From contig JBKDQQ010000045.1 in NCBI GenBank assembly GCA_046341775.1, positions 11,678 through 75,677 on the forward strand: a stretch of DNA of 64,000 bases, in the 5' to 3' direction. The position numbers and the translations under genes are program-made. The stretch comes from SXXH01 sp041165735. Its GTDB lineage: Bacteria > Planctomycetota > UBA1135 > GCA-002686595. This document shows, in pieces, positions 9,536-18,616 of the stretch; position 1 is the stretch's first letter; each line of letters opens with the position of its first letter. A model generated the notes under the pieces. The model was given only the letters and a program-made list of their open reading frames with translations. It was not told where the DNA came from and did no database searches.

Positions 9536-12070
9536 CTAGTCCTTCTTGGCCGGCTTCTCGAAGATGATCTCGGAGAACCCCGCCGTGCCGCGCAGGCTGC
9601 CGCCCGGGGCGCGTTCGAGGATGCGGATCTCGACGCGCTTGGTCGACTGCGGCTTCTCGAAGCGCACGACCACCGGCTCCAACTCGTTCTCGGGGCAGGC
9701 GACTTCGACGGCTTTGTCCTTGCCGACCTTGACCGAGAGCTTGACCAGCCTGTCGCTGGCGCCCGCGTCGGCCGCGCTGCGTTGCGCCGGATGCAGCACG
9801 ATGCGGTCGAACTTCAAGGGTTGCGCGCACTCGACCGCCAGCATCGGCGTCTGGTCGTCCGTCGCGCACATCCAGCGCGTCATCATCGTGCCGTCCAGTC
9901 CGTTGGCCGCCTTGTCGAGGTTCGAATGCTCCGAGCTCGCCGAGAGCACGACCGACTCGACCGGCGCGGCTTGGCGATTGCGCCACGCGCACGCCTCGAG
10001 CATCCAGTTCTGCAGCGAACCTTCGGAAGCGACCACGCGCTCCTTCGATTCGATGGTCGCCACGGGCTCCTTCGCGCCGAGGGCCGCGTCGGCACCCAGC
10101 ACCGTCAGGCGCGCCTTGAGCTTGTACGACCCCGCCATGGGCAGGAGGTGGCGGTAGGGGAAGGGCTCGCCCTTCCAAGCGTTGGCGCCATCCAAGTCGA
10201 AGGTCTTCGCGACGCGGCCGTCGACGAGGTACTCGACCTTCAACACGCGCACGCCGCCGAGTTCCTCGTTGCCGTACTTGCGCAACGTGCGCTCGGACAG
10301 GCTGGCGATCCACAGCGCGCAGGCCGAGCCGCCGGAGCTCTTGAGGCGCACCGCCTCGTTGGGGTCGTCGGCGACCACGGGTTGCGCGAAGAAGTCGCGC
10401 GTCTTGACGGTGGGCCGCGAAGCGCGCTTGAGGAAGAGGATCGCGAAGCAGGTGTCGGAGGTGCTGCCGGGGTGCGCGCCGCCGTAGAAGTCGTTGAGCT
10501 GCCATTCGCCGCCGGGCTTCTGGCGTGCGAGGATCCACTTGGCGCCTTCCGCGTACCACTCGTGGTCGCCCAGCAGCTCCGTGCCGAGCAGCGATCCCAC
10601 GCGCTCGATGCCGTAGGCGTAGTAGAGCGGCCAGCCGCCCCAGATCGGGGCTTGGTTGTCGGCCTCCTTGAACGGGAACTGGTCGCCGAGCCAGGCGGCG
10701 CCCCATTGGATGCCTTCGAAGGAGCGCGCGCCCAACTCGCCCTTCATGCGGTTCCCGAGGCACTCGCGGCCGATCGCGAGCACGGACACGCCCGCGGCCA
10801 CCATCGCGGGGCGGATGTCGTTGTTGCCGTGGTAGCCGAAGCCCGCCGCCATCGCCTTGCCGCCGGCTCCGCCCTTCGCGCCCGTGCCGAGGCTGTCCTC
10901 GTCCTTGCCGCCCTCGCGGCGCAAGGGCGCCTCGACCGGGAACGGGTCCTCCTGCAGGTCCAGCACGGCGTCGATCGTCTCGAGCCAGGCCTTCTCGGGG
11001 ATCTCGATGCCGGCATGGTGAGCGGCGCGCAGGCCGAGCACGGCGTATTGGGTGTTGGACATGTCCGGGGGAGTGGGATCCTTGTTCCACTTGTCCCAGT
11101 CGCCTTCCCAGGTGTTGGGATAGCCCCACAATCCGCCGCGGCTGTCCTTGAGGAGCTTGGCCGTGATGGCCTTCATGCGCGGGATGTACTTGGCCTCGCG
11201 CGTCGCTTCGTACGCCGTGAGCATCAGCCCCGCCGTGTAGGTCTCGCCGTAGGGCAGCACGTCGAGCGCGGCGAAGGCGCGCTGCACGCTAGGGTGGTCG
11301 TAGGAGAGGCCGGCGCGCAGGAGCGTGTAGGCGCACAACGCCGTCGTTCCACCGTGGAAGCCGCCACCGCGCGGCTTCTGCATCATGCCCCACGTGCCAT
11401 CGGCCATCTGGTGCTTCAGCAGCCACTGCAAGCCGCGCTCGATGGACGCCTCGACCTGGCCCTGCAGCACCGGATCGCGCGCCATGAGCACGGGTGGCGC
11501 CGTCTCGCCGAGCAAGGCGAAGCGCTCGATCGTCAGGCGCGCGCGTCCGGGGATGATGCCCACCTCGCCCAGCGACGCGCGCGCGATGTCGATCGTCGAC
11601 AGGTTCGCACCGCCGACGAGCAAGGAGAGCGTGCTGCCCACGCGCACGAGCTGCACCTCGAAGGGCTTGCCCGGCGCGGCGTGCTTGGCGATGGGGGCGA
11701 GCTTCTGCTGCTTCGATCCGTACCACTCGCCATCCACCGCGAAGTGGCCGTCGGGTCCGTCGAGGATGATATACGCGCCGCCGACCCTTAGCGCGGCGCC
11801 GCTGCCGTCGAAGGCCTCGAGCGACAGCTTGAGCTTCACTCCGCCATCGGAGACGGTCAGCAACTCGTCGGCCCAGAGCGGGTCGCCGGAGGAGGCCAGT
11901 CCATCCTTGGTGCGCGTCCAAGGCGCGCCTTCGTAGCGGATGCGCTGCACATCCTTGCCGTCGACCAGCACGCGCTCGGGCAAGGGGGCCGCTTGGGGGG
12001 CCTGGGCGCGCGCGTCGTTCGCGCCGAGTAGGAGGCATGCGAGCGCGACGAGGGGGAGCAGATGGCGCAT
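9536..12070 (-). CDS. Exported alpha/alpha-toroid (terpenoid-cyclase-like) protein with a C-terminal discoidin-like domain
   Basis: 844 aa, exported by a signal peptide (MRHLLPLVALACLLLGANDA, ending in RAQA). Residues about 25-195 look like a concanavalin-type beta domain (VLVDGKDV ... FHVDGEWYGSK-like strands). Residues about 205-560 form helical repeats of the prenyltransferase/squalene-cyclase toroid type, with GLQWLLKHQMADGTWG, YDHPSVQRAFAAL, MSNTQYAVLGLRAA, GWPLYYAYGIERVG and GGEWQLNDFYGG. The C-terminal about 200 residues carry a discoidin/NPCBM-like region (SSEHSNLDKAANGLDGTMMT, RFEKPQSTKRVEIRIL). Planctomycetes encode many exported proteins with such toroids, but their substrate is unknown. 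The cyclase Asp motif is not evident, so enzymatic terpene chemistry is not claimed. Start chosen by the signal peptide. Confidence 0.8.
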   Translation of the reverse strand: MRHLLPLVALACLLLGANDARAQAPQAAPLPERVLVDGKDVQRIRYEGAPWTRTKDGLASSGDPLWADELLTVSDGGVKLKLSLEAFDGSGAALRVGGAYIILDGPDGHFAVDGEWYGSKQQKLAPIAKHAAPGKPFEVQLVRVGSTLSLLVGGANLSTIDIARASLGEVGIIPGRARLTIERFALLGETAPPVLMARDPVLQGQVEASIERGLQWLLKHQMADGTWGMMQKPRGGGFHGGTTALCAYTLLRAGLSYDHPSVQRAFAALDVLPYGETYTAGLMLTAYEATREAKYIPRMKAITAKLLKDSRGGLWGYPNTWEGDWDKWNKDPTPPDMSNTQYAVLGLRAAHHAGIEIPEKAWLETIDAVLDLQEDPFPVEAPLRREGGKDEDSLGTGAKGGAGGKAMAAGFGYHGNNDIRPAMVAAGVSVLAIGRECLGNRMKGELGARSFEGIQWGAAWLGDQFPFKEADNQAPIWGGWPLYYAYGIERVGSLLGTELLGDHEWYAEGAKWILARQKPGGEWQLNDFYGGAHPGSTSDTCFAILFLKRASRPTVKTRDFFAQPVVADDPNEAVRLKSSGGSACALWIASLSERTLRKYGNEELGGVRVLKVEYLVDGRVAKTFDLDGANAWKGEPFPYRHLLPMAGSYKLKARLTVLGADAALGAKEPVATIESKERVVASEGSLQNWMLEACAWRNRQAAPVESVVLSASSEHSNLDKAANGLDGTMMTRWMCATDDQTPMLAVECAQPLKFDRIVLHPAQRSAADAGASDRLVKLSVKVGKDKAVEVACPENELEPVVVRFEKPQSTKRVEIRILERAPGGSLRGTAGFSEIIFEKPAKKD

Positions 12071-12338
12071 CGGGTCTAGTTCACCCTCGTCGGCTGGGGT
12101 GGTCAAGACGGCTGGACGCGGCGCGGCTCCGTTCGCACTACCCTCCGTCGCGCCCCATACCACGCCCGCGGATGCACGCGCGGGAAATCCGACGTTGGTC
12201 GCGTCGCCAAGCCCCCCTCGAACGGCCGAAGGTGGTAGCCTTTTCCTTGTAGAGGCGCGGGATGGCTCCCGCGTCGGAAATCCCTGCCGTCCTCGACCGA
12301 CACCGAGTCGGGACGCTTCCTCTCCGGAACCCGCATCC

Positions 12339-14405
12339 ATGCGCTCCCTCACCACGGTCCTCGCCCTCGCCTGCTTGGCGGGCCACGCCGCCGCCCAGGG
12401 CACGGACTCCTGCACCAGCCCCACGCCGATCAGCGGCCTCGCCACCTTCAACTTCAACAACGGCGCCGCCACCAACACGACCGGCGCCGGCACCACCTGC
12501 GGCGGTCTCGGACGCGACCTGTTCTGGGCGTGGACGGCGCCGTCGACCGGGACCTTCGAGGTCAGCACCTGCGGCGGCGCGAGCTTCGACTCGGTCGTCG
12601 CCATCTACGCCGGCGCGACCTGCCCGACCACGTCGCAGGCCTTCCTCGCCTGCAACGACGACAGCTGCGGCCTGCAGAGCTCGGCCACCTTCAACGCGAC
12701 CTCGGGTGCCCAGTACCTGATCCGCGTCGGCAGCTACAACGGCGGCGCGGGCGGCGCGGGCACCTTCACCATCGCGGTGGGGACGCCGGGCGGCGGAGGC
12801 GGCTGCCCGACGCAGACGACGGGGCCGGACGTGATCGTCGGCAACATCCCCGACATCTCCAACTACGCCCCGGTCTCCGGCGTCGACGCGGTCAGCCTCG
12901 GCACCGACTCGTGCAACATCGGCGACACGACCTTGGCGTGGGTCGCCAGCACGAACCAGCACCCCGTCATCGGCGGCAACCTGTACCGCTACTCGGTGGT
13001 GAACGGCGCGGGTCGCTTCGAGCAGATCGGCATGAGCTGGCTCAAGCACGGCTTCACCGCGCTGGCCCAGAACTTGTGCTGCCCCTGCAACAACCCGGGC
13101 ACCGGGTCGCTGCTCGGCGTCGGCTGCTCCGATCCCTACGGATCCGGCCTCAACGGTTCGCAGAGCGGCCTCGGCCCGCGTTGGCAGGTCAACGCCCACA
13201 CGGGCTTCTTCAACTACCCGCCGGCCAACCCGACCTGGTCGGGTTCGGTCGCGCGCCGCCTGCAGTTCCTCACGAGCGACGTGACGGGACAACCGGCCGG
13301 CACGCGCTACTTCGGCGAGGCCCAGTACGTGACGCCCGACGACTCGGCGGCCGGCAACCAGAACAACAACTCCAGCTACCGCGAGATGGCCACCTCCGAC
13401 GGCGCCAACTTCACGCTGCTCGGATCGACGGTGCGCTCGCAAGCCGCCATCGAAGCCTGGCCCGTCGTCGAGCCGGGCGCGCAGGTGGTCAACGCGCAGG
13501 TGCCGGGCGAAGGTCTCTACAAGGTCGGCTGGAAGGTCACGAACCTCGGCAACGGCACGTGGCACTACGAGTACGCCGTCTACAACATGAACAGCCACCG
13601 TTCGGCCGGTTCCTTCACCGTCCCCGTCGGCGGCGCGACGATCACCAGCGTCGGCTTCCACGACGTCGACTACCGCAACGGCGACGGCGAGGCGAGCGTC
13701 TCGCGCGACGGCAGCGACTGGACCAGCACGGTCTCCGGCGGCAACGCCACGTGGGCCACGACGCCCGAGGCCACGAACGCCAACGCCAACGCGTTGCGCT
13801 GGGGCTCGACCTACAACTTCCGCTTCGTGGCGAACACGGCGCCGACCACCGGCAGCGCCTCGATCGGCCTGTGGCGCTCCGGCACGCCGGGTTCCATCAC
13901 GGTGGCCATCGAAGTGCCCAGCGGCCCCGTGAGCAGCGCCGCGTACTGCTTCGGCGACGGCTCCGGCACGGCGTGCCCGTGCGGCAACAACTCGGCCGTC
14001 GGCGCCAACGTCGGTTGCCTCAGCTCGCTCGCGTCGGGCGGACGACTGCTCGCCACCGGCGTGCCCAGCATCTCCAACGACACGCTGGTGCTCGGCGGCT
14101 CGCAGATGCCGAACAGCTCGGCGTTGTACTTCCAAGGCACGGCCCAGCAGGGCGCCGGCGCGGGTTCGGTCTTCGGCGACGGCTTGCGTTGCGCGGCGGG
14201 CACCGTCATCCGCCTCGGCACCAAGACCAACGCGGGCGGTGGGTCGAGCTACCCGGCCGCGGGCGACACCAGCGTCTCGGTGCGCGGCGCCGCCACGGTC
14301 GGCGCGAGCCGCGGCTACCAGGTCTGGTACCGGAACGCCGCCGCGTTCTGCTCGCCCTCGACCTTCAACCTGACCAACGGATGGTGGTTGACCTGGCAGC
14401 CGTGA
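12339..14405 (+). CDS. Large secreted protein with a C-terminal FGxGxRC/WYRN module
   Basis: 688 aa, secreted through MRSLTTVLALACLAGHAAAQ. Residues about 22-150 resemble a PPC-like beta sandwich (DLFWAWTAPSTGTFEVSTCG, SFDSVVAIYAG, YLIRVGSYNGG). The middle, about 160-520, is a low-charge Asn/Gly/Thr-rich region without a recognised domain; it contains CCPCNNPG and VDYRNGDGEASVSRDGSDWT. After YCFGDGSGTACPCGNN, a C-terminal module of about 110 residues has SVFGDGLRCAAGTVIRLG and YQVWYRNAAAFC, ending in LTNGWWLTWQP. A related module ends the protease at 46914-48593, which points to a shared targeting or anchoring domain. Function unknown. Upstream is a 268-bp divergent intergenic region. Confidence 0.8.
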   Translation: MRSLTTVLALACLAGHAAAQGTDSCTSPTPISGLATFNFNNGAATNTTGAGTTCGGLGRDLFWAWTAPSTGTFEVSTCGGASFDSVVAIYAGATCPTTSQAFLACNDDSCGLQSSATFNATSGAQYLIRVGSYNGGAGGAGTFTIAVGTPGGGGGCPTQTTGPDVIVGNIPDISNYAPVSGVDAVSLGTDSCNIGDTTLAWVASTNQHPVIGGNLYRYSVVNGAGRFEQIGMSWLKHGFTALAQNLCCPCNNPGTGSLLGVGCSDPYGSGLNGSQSGLGPRWQVNAHTGFFNYPPANPTWSGSVARRLQFLTSDVTGQPAGTRYFGEAQYVTPDDSAAGNQNNNSSYREMATSDGANFTLLGSTVRSQAAIEAWPVVEPGAQVVNAQVPGEGLYKVGWKVTNLGNGTWHYEYAVYNMNSHRSAGSFTVPVGGATITSVGFHDVDYRNGDGEASVSRDGSDWTSTVSGGNATWATTPEATNANANALRWGSTYNFRFVANTAPTTGSASIGLWRSGTPGSITVAIEVPSGPVSSAAYCFGDGSGTACPCGNNSAVGANVGCLSSLASGGRLLATGVPSISNDTLVLGGSQMPNSSALYFQGTAQQGAGAGSVFGDGLRCAAGTVIRLGTKTNAGGGSSYPAAGDTSVSVRGAATVGASRGYQVWYRNAAAFCSPSTFNLTNGWWLTWQP

Positions 14406-14422
14406 CGGCTCCCGGCGCGACC

Positions 14423-14438
14423 GTCAAGGAAACTTGAC
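14423..14438 (+). terminator. GTCAAG-GAAA-CTTGAC hairpin
   Basis: A 6-bp stem capped by a GAAA tetraloop, 17 nt after the stop of the secreted-protein gene. It is one of four near-identical hairpins at gene ends in the window, at 14423, 25178, 43324 and 48609. Confidence 0.55.
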
Positions 14439-14525
14439 AGCGCGCGGCGCGCGGACGCCCGCTCCGGCCTCGGCCGGGGCGGGCGTCCGTCGCTTGCGCG
14501 CTCGCTTCCGCCGCATCGCGCCTGC

Positions 14526-14531
14526 TAGACT
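14526..14531 (+). promoter_or_regulatory. Candidate -10 box of the methyltransferase pair
   Basis: TAGACT followed by 9 nt and the ATG at 14541, predicting a leader of a few nucleotides at most. Confidence 0.45.
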
Positions 14532-14540
14532 GCGCGGTCC

Positions 14541-15746
14541 ATGCCCGAGCTCCACGAACTGCGGATCGAACGCGTCGCCCCGGGTGGCGACGCCGTGGCG
14601 CGCCTCGACGGCCGGGTGGTCTTCGTGCCGCGCGCGCTGCCCGGCGAGCGCGTGCTGGCCCGCCTCGCGCCCGGCAAGGAGCGCTGGTCGCGCGCCGAAC
14701 TGGTCGAGGTCCTCGAAGCATCCCCGGAGCGCGTGGCGCCGCCCTGCGCGCACGCGGAGCGCTGCGGCAATTGCGCGTGGATGCACTGGGACCTCGCCGC
14801 GCAGCGACGCGCCAAGCGCGAACTGCTGGCCGACCAGTTGCGGCGCATCGGACGACGCGACGACTGGCCCTCGATCGGGCTGGTCGAAGGCGCGGGGGTG
14901 GGCTGGCGCACGCGGGTCGAATGGCTCGCGGGCGCCTGGCGCTCGGGCGCGGTGCTCGGCTACCGCGCGCCGCGCAGCCATGATCTGGTCGAGGTCGAGC
15001 AGTGTCCGATCCTCGCGCCCGCGCTGCGCGAACTGCTCGACGACCTGCGCGGCGGGGCGCGGCCGATCCCGCGCCAGGCTCGCTCCGTGCAGGCGTGCGT
15101 CGACGACGCCGGACGCGCGTCCTTCAGCGCGCAGGACGCCGCCGGAGCACCGCTCGACGACCGGGACGCGGCGCGCGTGGTGACAAGGCAGGTGGCGGGG
15201 CTCGACCTCGAGTTCCCCTTGCTCGGCTTCCAGCAGGGCAACGGCGACCTGCTCGAGGCCTTCGTGGCGCGCGCGATCGACGGACTCGCCGCCGCGGCGC
15301 GCGCCGAGGGCGGCGAGGTGCTCGACCTGTACTGCGGGAGCGGCTTGTTCGCGCTTCCGCTGGCGGCCGCGGGGCTGCGCACGCTCGGCGTAGAGTCCGA
15401 TCGCGCCGCGGTGCGCGCGGCGCGATCCAATGCGGCGCGCCTCGGCCTCGAGGCGGCCCGCTTCGAGGTCGCCGATGTCCGTTCGTGGCTGGCGCAGAGC
15501 GCGCGCCTCCCCTCGGTGGTGCTGGTCGACCCGCCGCGGGCCGGCCTGGGCGAGGGCGTCGTGCGCGAACTGGCGCGTCTGCGACCGCGCGTGCTGCGGC
15601 ATGTCTCCTGCGACGCCGCGACGCTGGCGCGCGACGCGGGCGAACTGGTGCGCGCCGGCTGGACTTGCGTGCGCGTGGACCTGGTCGACATGTTCCCGCA
15701 CACTCCGCACATGGAGATCGTGCTCGACCTGGAGCTCCGTCGGTGA
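14541..15746 (+). CDS. TrmA/RlmD-type RNA (uracil-5)-methyltransferase
   Basis: SAM-dependent m5U methyltransferase of the RumA/TrmA family, 401 aa, modifying rRNA or tRNA. It has an N-terminal TRAM-like beta domain (about 1-62). Four cysteines suit a 4Fe-4S cluster, Cys69, Cys75, Cys78 and Cys155, typical of RlmD/RlmCD rather than TrmA. The SAM-binding LDLYCGSG is at 261-268 and DPPRAG at 330-335. The catalytic Cys357 lies in HVSCDAATLARD. The exact target uridine cannot be told. The stop overlaps the GTG of the next gene (GTGA), so translation is probably coupled. Confidence 0.9.
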   Translation: MPELHELRIERVAPGGDAVARLDGRVVFVPRALPGERVLARLAPGKERWSRAELVEVLEASPERVAPPCAHAERCGNCAWMHWDLAAQRRAKRELLADQLRRIGRRDDWPSIGLVEGAGVGWRTRVEWLAGAWRSGAVLGYRAPRSHDLVEVEQCPILAPALRELLDDLRGGARPIPRQARSVQACVDDAGRASFSAQDAAGAPLDDRDAARVVTRQVAGLDLEFPLLGFQQGNGDLLEAFVARAIDGLAAAARAEGGEVLDLYCGSGLFALPLAAAGLRTLGVESDRAAVRAARSNAARLGLEAARFEVADVRSWLAQSARLPSVVLVDPPRAGLGEGVVRELARLRPRVLRHVSCDAATLARDAGELVRAGWTCVRVDLVDMFPHTPHMEIVLDLELRR

Positions 15747-17023
15747 GCAAGCGCGCGCTGGAAGCTGCCTGGCTCGCCATCGAGGAAGGCGCGTCGCTCT
15801 CGTCGGCCTGCGAGGCGGCCGGATACTCGGGGGCCATGCGCGGCCCGCTGCTGGCGGACTTGCGCCAAGTCCTGTCGGGCGAAGCGCGCGTGCGGCAGGC
15901 CATGCCCGACCTGCGCTCGCCGTGGCTCCTGTTGCAGGCCGCGCGCGCCTTGGACGAATCGGCGCCCGAGGGCGCGCGCGCGGAGGCCGTGCATGAACTC
16001 GCCCGGTCCGGCGTGGACGCGGCGCGCCTGCAGGACCGCCACGCGGCGCTGTGCGCCGACGGCGATCCTGTCGTGGCCTTGGCGCAGCGCGCATCGGCGC
16101 CGCCGGACGTGGCGCGCGCGATGCTGGCGGATCTGGGCGCGGAGGCCGAAGCCTGCTTGCGCGCCTTGTGGAGGCCCGCCCCTTCGGCCTTGCGCGCGAA
16201 CACCCTGCTGGCTTCGCGCGAGGACCTGCGCGCGCGACTCGAGGGCGAAGGTTGGCGCGTGAGCGATGGACGCCACTCTCCGTGGGCCCTGGTCGTCGAC
16301 GGGGACGCGGCGCCCGCGCCGGGTCAGGCCTTCCTCGACGGCTGGTACGAGGTGCAGGACGAGGCTTCGCAATTGGTGGCGCTGTGCGTCGATCCGTCGC
16401 GCTCGCATCCGGTGGTCGACGCCTGCGCGGGCTCGGGCGGGAAGACGCTCGCCTTGTGCGCGCAACTCGGCGGACGCGGGCGCGTGGTGGCGCTGGATCG
16501 CGACACGCGGCGATTGAAGGAGTTGGCGCGCCGTGCGGCGCGCGCCAAGGCCTGGAACCTGCTCGTGCAGGCAGCGCCCGCGCCGGGCGCGGCGCTCGGC
16601 GCGACGCTGGCTCCGCTCGAAGGTCGCGCTTCGCGCGTGCTCGTCGACGCGCCCTGCAGCGGGATCGGCGCGCTGCGCCGCAAGCCCGACCTGGCGCGCC
16701 GCGTGGACGCCGCGCTGCTCGCGCGACTGCCGGCCCAGCAACTGGCCATCGCGCGCGAGGCCGCTCGTTGGTTGCGTCCGGGTGGTCGGCTCGTGTACGC
16801 CACTTGCACGCCGTTCGCGGCCGAGAACGAAGCGGTCGTCGCGCGCCTGGCCGAACTGGAGGGATTGGAGCTCCTGCCGCAGCGCGAGTGGCTGCCGCAG
16901 TCCTTGCGGGCCTTGTCCAGCGATTTGGACAACCACGCGCTGCGCCTCCTGCCGCACATCCACGGCACGGACGCGTTCACCTTGCAGGTCCTGCGCCGTC
17001 GCGCCCCGGCACGCGGCGCCTAG
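15743..17023 (+). CDS. rsmB: RsmB/NOP-family 16S rRNA (cytosine-5)-methyltransferase
   Basis: 426 aa. The N-terminal NusB-like helical region (about 1-140) is followed by the m5C methyltransferase core. SAM binding is at DACAGSGGKTLALCAQLGG. VDAPCSGIGALRRKPDLARR carries the PC cysteine, and LVYATCTPFAAENEAVV the TC catalytic cysteine. The family methylates C967 of 16S rRNA or a related site. The GTG start overlaps the previous stop in GTGA. The last 36 codons before the stop are duplicated, at about 87% DNA identity, 5.3 kb downstream at 22261. The stop TAG sits inside CCTAGG, and the opposite-strand CTA was probably once the stop of the amidohydrolase now ending at 22472. Confidence 0.9.
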   Translation: MSKRALEAAWLAIEEGASLSSACEAAGYSGAMRGPLLADLRQVLSGEARVRQAMPDLRSPWLLLQAARALDESAPEGARAEAVHELARSGVDAARLQDRHAALCADGDPVVALAQRASAPPDVARAMLADLGAEAEACLRALWRPAPSALRANTLLASREDLRARLEGEGWRVSDGRHSPWALVVDGDAAPAPGQAFLDGWYEVQDEASQLVALCVDPSRSHPVVDACAGSGGKTLALCAQLGGRGRVVALDRDTRRLKELARRAARAKAWNLLVQAAPAPGAALGATLAPLEGRASRVLVDAPCSGIGALRRKPDLARRVDAALLARLPAQQLAIAREAARWLRPGGRLVYATCTPFAAENEAVVARLAELEGLELLPQREWLPQSLRALSSDLDNHALRLLPHIHGTDAFTLQVLRRRAPARGA

Positions 17024-17121
17024 GCCCGCAGCGCACGCCGTCGACCCGTGCCCGGCCCATGCCGCTGGCGAGGCGGTGCGGGTCGGCGCTGGTCGACTCC
17101 TCGCGCTCGGTCGCGGCGTCG
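16901..17121 (+). repeat. Flanking direct repeat, copy A
   Basis: Matches copy B at 22261-22619 in the same orientation. The first 110 bases differ at only 14 positions by hand alignment. The match continues across CGGCGCCTAGG into a stretch matching the 3' end of the amidohydrolase gene, with about 45 bases missing from this copy. The left part belongs to intact rsmB; the right part is a decayed gene remnant. Confidence 0.9.
17020..17121 (-). pseudogene. 3' remnant of an N-acyl-D-amino-acid deacylase gene
   Basis: The minus strand encodes REESTSADPHRLASG, nearly identical to REESTFADPHRLASG near the C-terminus of the intact gene at 22472-24130. DGVRC, after a gap, corresponds to NGVRV. The rest of the gene is absent and the last codons are partly deleted. 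The remnant lies directly against rsmB, the position the intact gene probably once occupied. Confidence 0.85.
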
Positions 17122-17474
17122 CAGGGCGCGGCCCCGAGTGCTTGGGCGCGGAGCCCGACCGCGCATGCATGGCGCCGGGCGCGGGTCGTGCTCGAACTCC
17201 TCGCAGCGGAACGGAAGCAGCGGGGATGGTCAGGTCGCAGGCGTGCGCTTTTCTTGGCCGTGGTGCGGGATCGCGAGCGCTCGCTCGTGGCCAGCTGCTC
17301 CAGGCGACATCTTCCAGGCCGCGTGTCGCGGACGACCGAGAGAGTCTTGCGAGCCTCGTCGTTCGACATGGGCGGGGCGCCAACGACGGCGCCCGGGATC
17401 CAGGTCACGATGCGCGGAGGGGGTGCCCAACAGGCATCCGCCCGTGGACACCCCCCCCTTTGGTGGTGTTCGCA

Positions 17475-17493
17475 CCGGGGGCAGTCTCCCCGG
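17475..17493 (-). terminator. Hairpin after the secreted-protein gene
   Basis: CCGGGG-N7-CCCCGG ends 17 bp from the stop at 17511, on the minus-strand downstream side. There is no T-tract. Confidence 0.4.
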
Positions 17494-17510
17494 AAGTTGC
17501 GTGGCGCGTC

Positions 17511-18497
17511 TCAGTTGGTGTCAGGGGTGGACGTGAAGTTCAGCAGGTCGCCGTTGGTCTGGGTCCCGATCGCGTAAGGCAGCACCGCGCTGCCGCCGAT
17601 GGTGGAGACCTCTTCCACCAGCAGTGCCAGGATCGCGGGGTCGTTGATCGTGCCGACGCTCGAGGTGGCCACCGCCCCGTTGATCCGGAATGTACCGGTC
17701 TCCCGCGAGCCGAAGCTCTCCGCAGGGTTGTCATTGGTGCCGAGCAGGAAGTTGTGCGTGAAGACGGAGCTGATGTCCTTGAGCTTGCGCTTGGTCCAGC
17801 AGGTGAAGCTCGTCGACGCGCTGAAAGCCTCCTCGTTGTCGTTCCAGACGTTCATGTTCACCCGCGTGGTGAATGCTCCTCCGGCCAGGCTCATCAGCAC
17901 GAGCTGCGAGGAGCGGTTGAGGAAGGCTCCCGTGGAATTCGGCTGGTAGTCGCCAATGAACCTCGGGAAGTGCAGGAGGTCGGGAACGGCTGCGTACTCC
18001 GTGTTGTTGAAGTCCCTTCGGCCGTCGGCATCGACATCCGTCAGCGCCCCCTGCGCGCCGATGGCCTTGAACACGAAGGGCTGGTACTCCATGTCCGTCG
18101 TGGTGGCGGAATTGATCACGTGGGCGGTGCCGATCAGGTGGTTGAAGCTGATCGGGGCGCTGCTGGTGGCGGATTGGGCGTAGATGTACAGGTAGCCCGT
18201 GGTGAAGAGGGGATTCTCGAGCTTGGTGTTGACCGTCAGCGTGTCGCCGGGGGTCAGCGTGCGGGATCGGTCGAATTCGGTGCAGTTCGTGCCGTTGATG
18301 TAGACGCAATCGACCCGCACCGTACCGCTTGTGCTCGAGAGGTTCGTGTTGGTGACGGTCACCCAGGTCTGCGCCGTCCCGGAGTTGTCGATCAGCGGGT
18401 AGACCAGCAAGGAGCCGGGCGTGAGCATGCCGTTCTGGGCTCCGGCGGTGTGGGCGAGGGTCAGGGTGGCAAGGGCGAGGAGTGCTTGGCGGATCAT
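17511..18497 (-). CDS. Secreted hypothetical protein
   Basis: 328 aa with a clear signal peptide (MIRQALLALATLTLAHTAGA, cleaved before QNG). The mature protein is Thr/Ser/Asn-rich, suggesting an extracellular beta-strand fold. It begins with a hallmark LLVYPLIDNSGTAQTWVTVT and continues with VRVDCVYINGTNCTEFDRS, MEYQPFVFKAIGAQG and VWNDNEEAFSASTSFTCW. I recall similar LLVYP...VTNTN starts in other planctomycete or myxobacterial exported proteins, but no function is known to me. A Shine-Dalgarno-like GAAGGAAA precedes the ATG. It is divergent to the sigma factor gene, 119 bp away, and could be its target. Confidence 0.75.
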   Translation of the reverse strand: MIRQALLALATLTLAHTAGAQNGMLTPGSLLVYPLIDNSGTAQTWVTVTNTNLSSTSGTVRVDCVYINGTNCTEFDRSRTLTPGDTLTVNTKLENPLFTTGYLYIYAQSATSSAPISFNHLIGTAHVINSATTTDMEYQPFVFKAIGAQGALTDVDADGRRDFNNTEYAAVPDLLHFPRFIGDYQPNSTGAFLNRSSQLVLMSLAGGAFTTRVNMNVWNDNEEAFSASTSFTCWTKRKLKDISSVFTHNFLLGTNDNPAESFGSRETGTFRINGAVATSSVGTINDPAILALLVEEVSTIGGSAVLPYAIGTQTNGDLLNFTSTPDTN

Positions 18498-18600
18498 GGC
18501 GGTGTTTCCTTCGATCGGTGGTGGATGGGGCGAGAACACCTGCACAGGCGGCGAAGGACCGCGCGTGTGGCGCAAGATCCCTGAAAAAATGGCGGCGTGG

Positions 18601-18606
18601 TAACCT
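18601..18606 (+). promoter_or_regulatory. Candidate -10 box of the ECF sigma factor gene
   Basis: TAACCT followed by 10 nt and the ATG at 18617. It matches the TAACCT box of the ABC operon at 32040 in sequence and nearly in spacing. Confidence 0.4.
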
Positions 18607-18616
18607 CAGCCCTCGC

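Noticed and set aside
12138..14135. Long minus-strand open frame opposite the secreted protein
   Set aside because: The plus strand has a signal peptide and a module shared with another gene; the minus frame is low-complexity Arg/Ala/Gly/Val.
16926..16945. TTGTCCA-N6-TGGACAA hairpin
   Set aside because: It lies in coding sequence of the rsmB C-terminus and encodes conserved residues; its second occurrence is explained by the duplication.
16977..17408. Minus-strand open frame beside rsmB as a real small gene
   Set aside because: Its only meaningful part is a copy of the deacylase C-terminus; there is no proper start or domain, so it is called a remnant.
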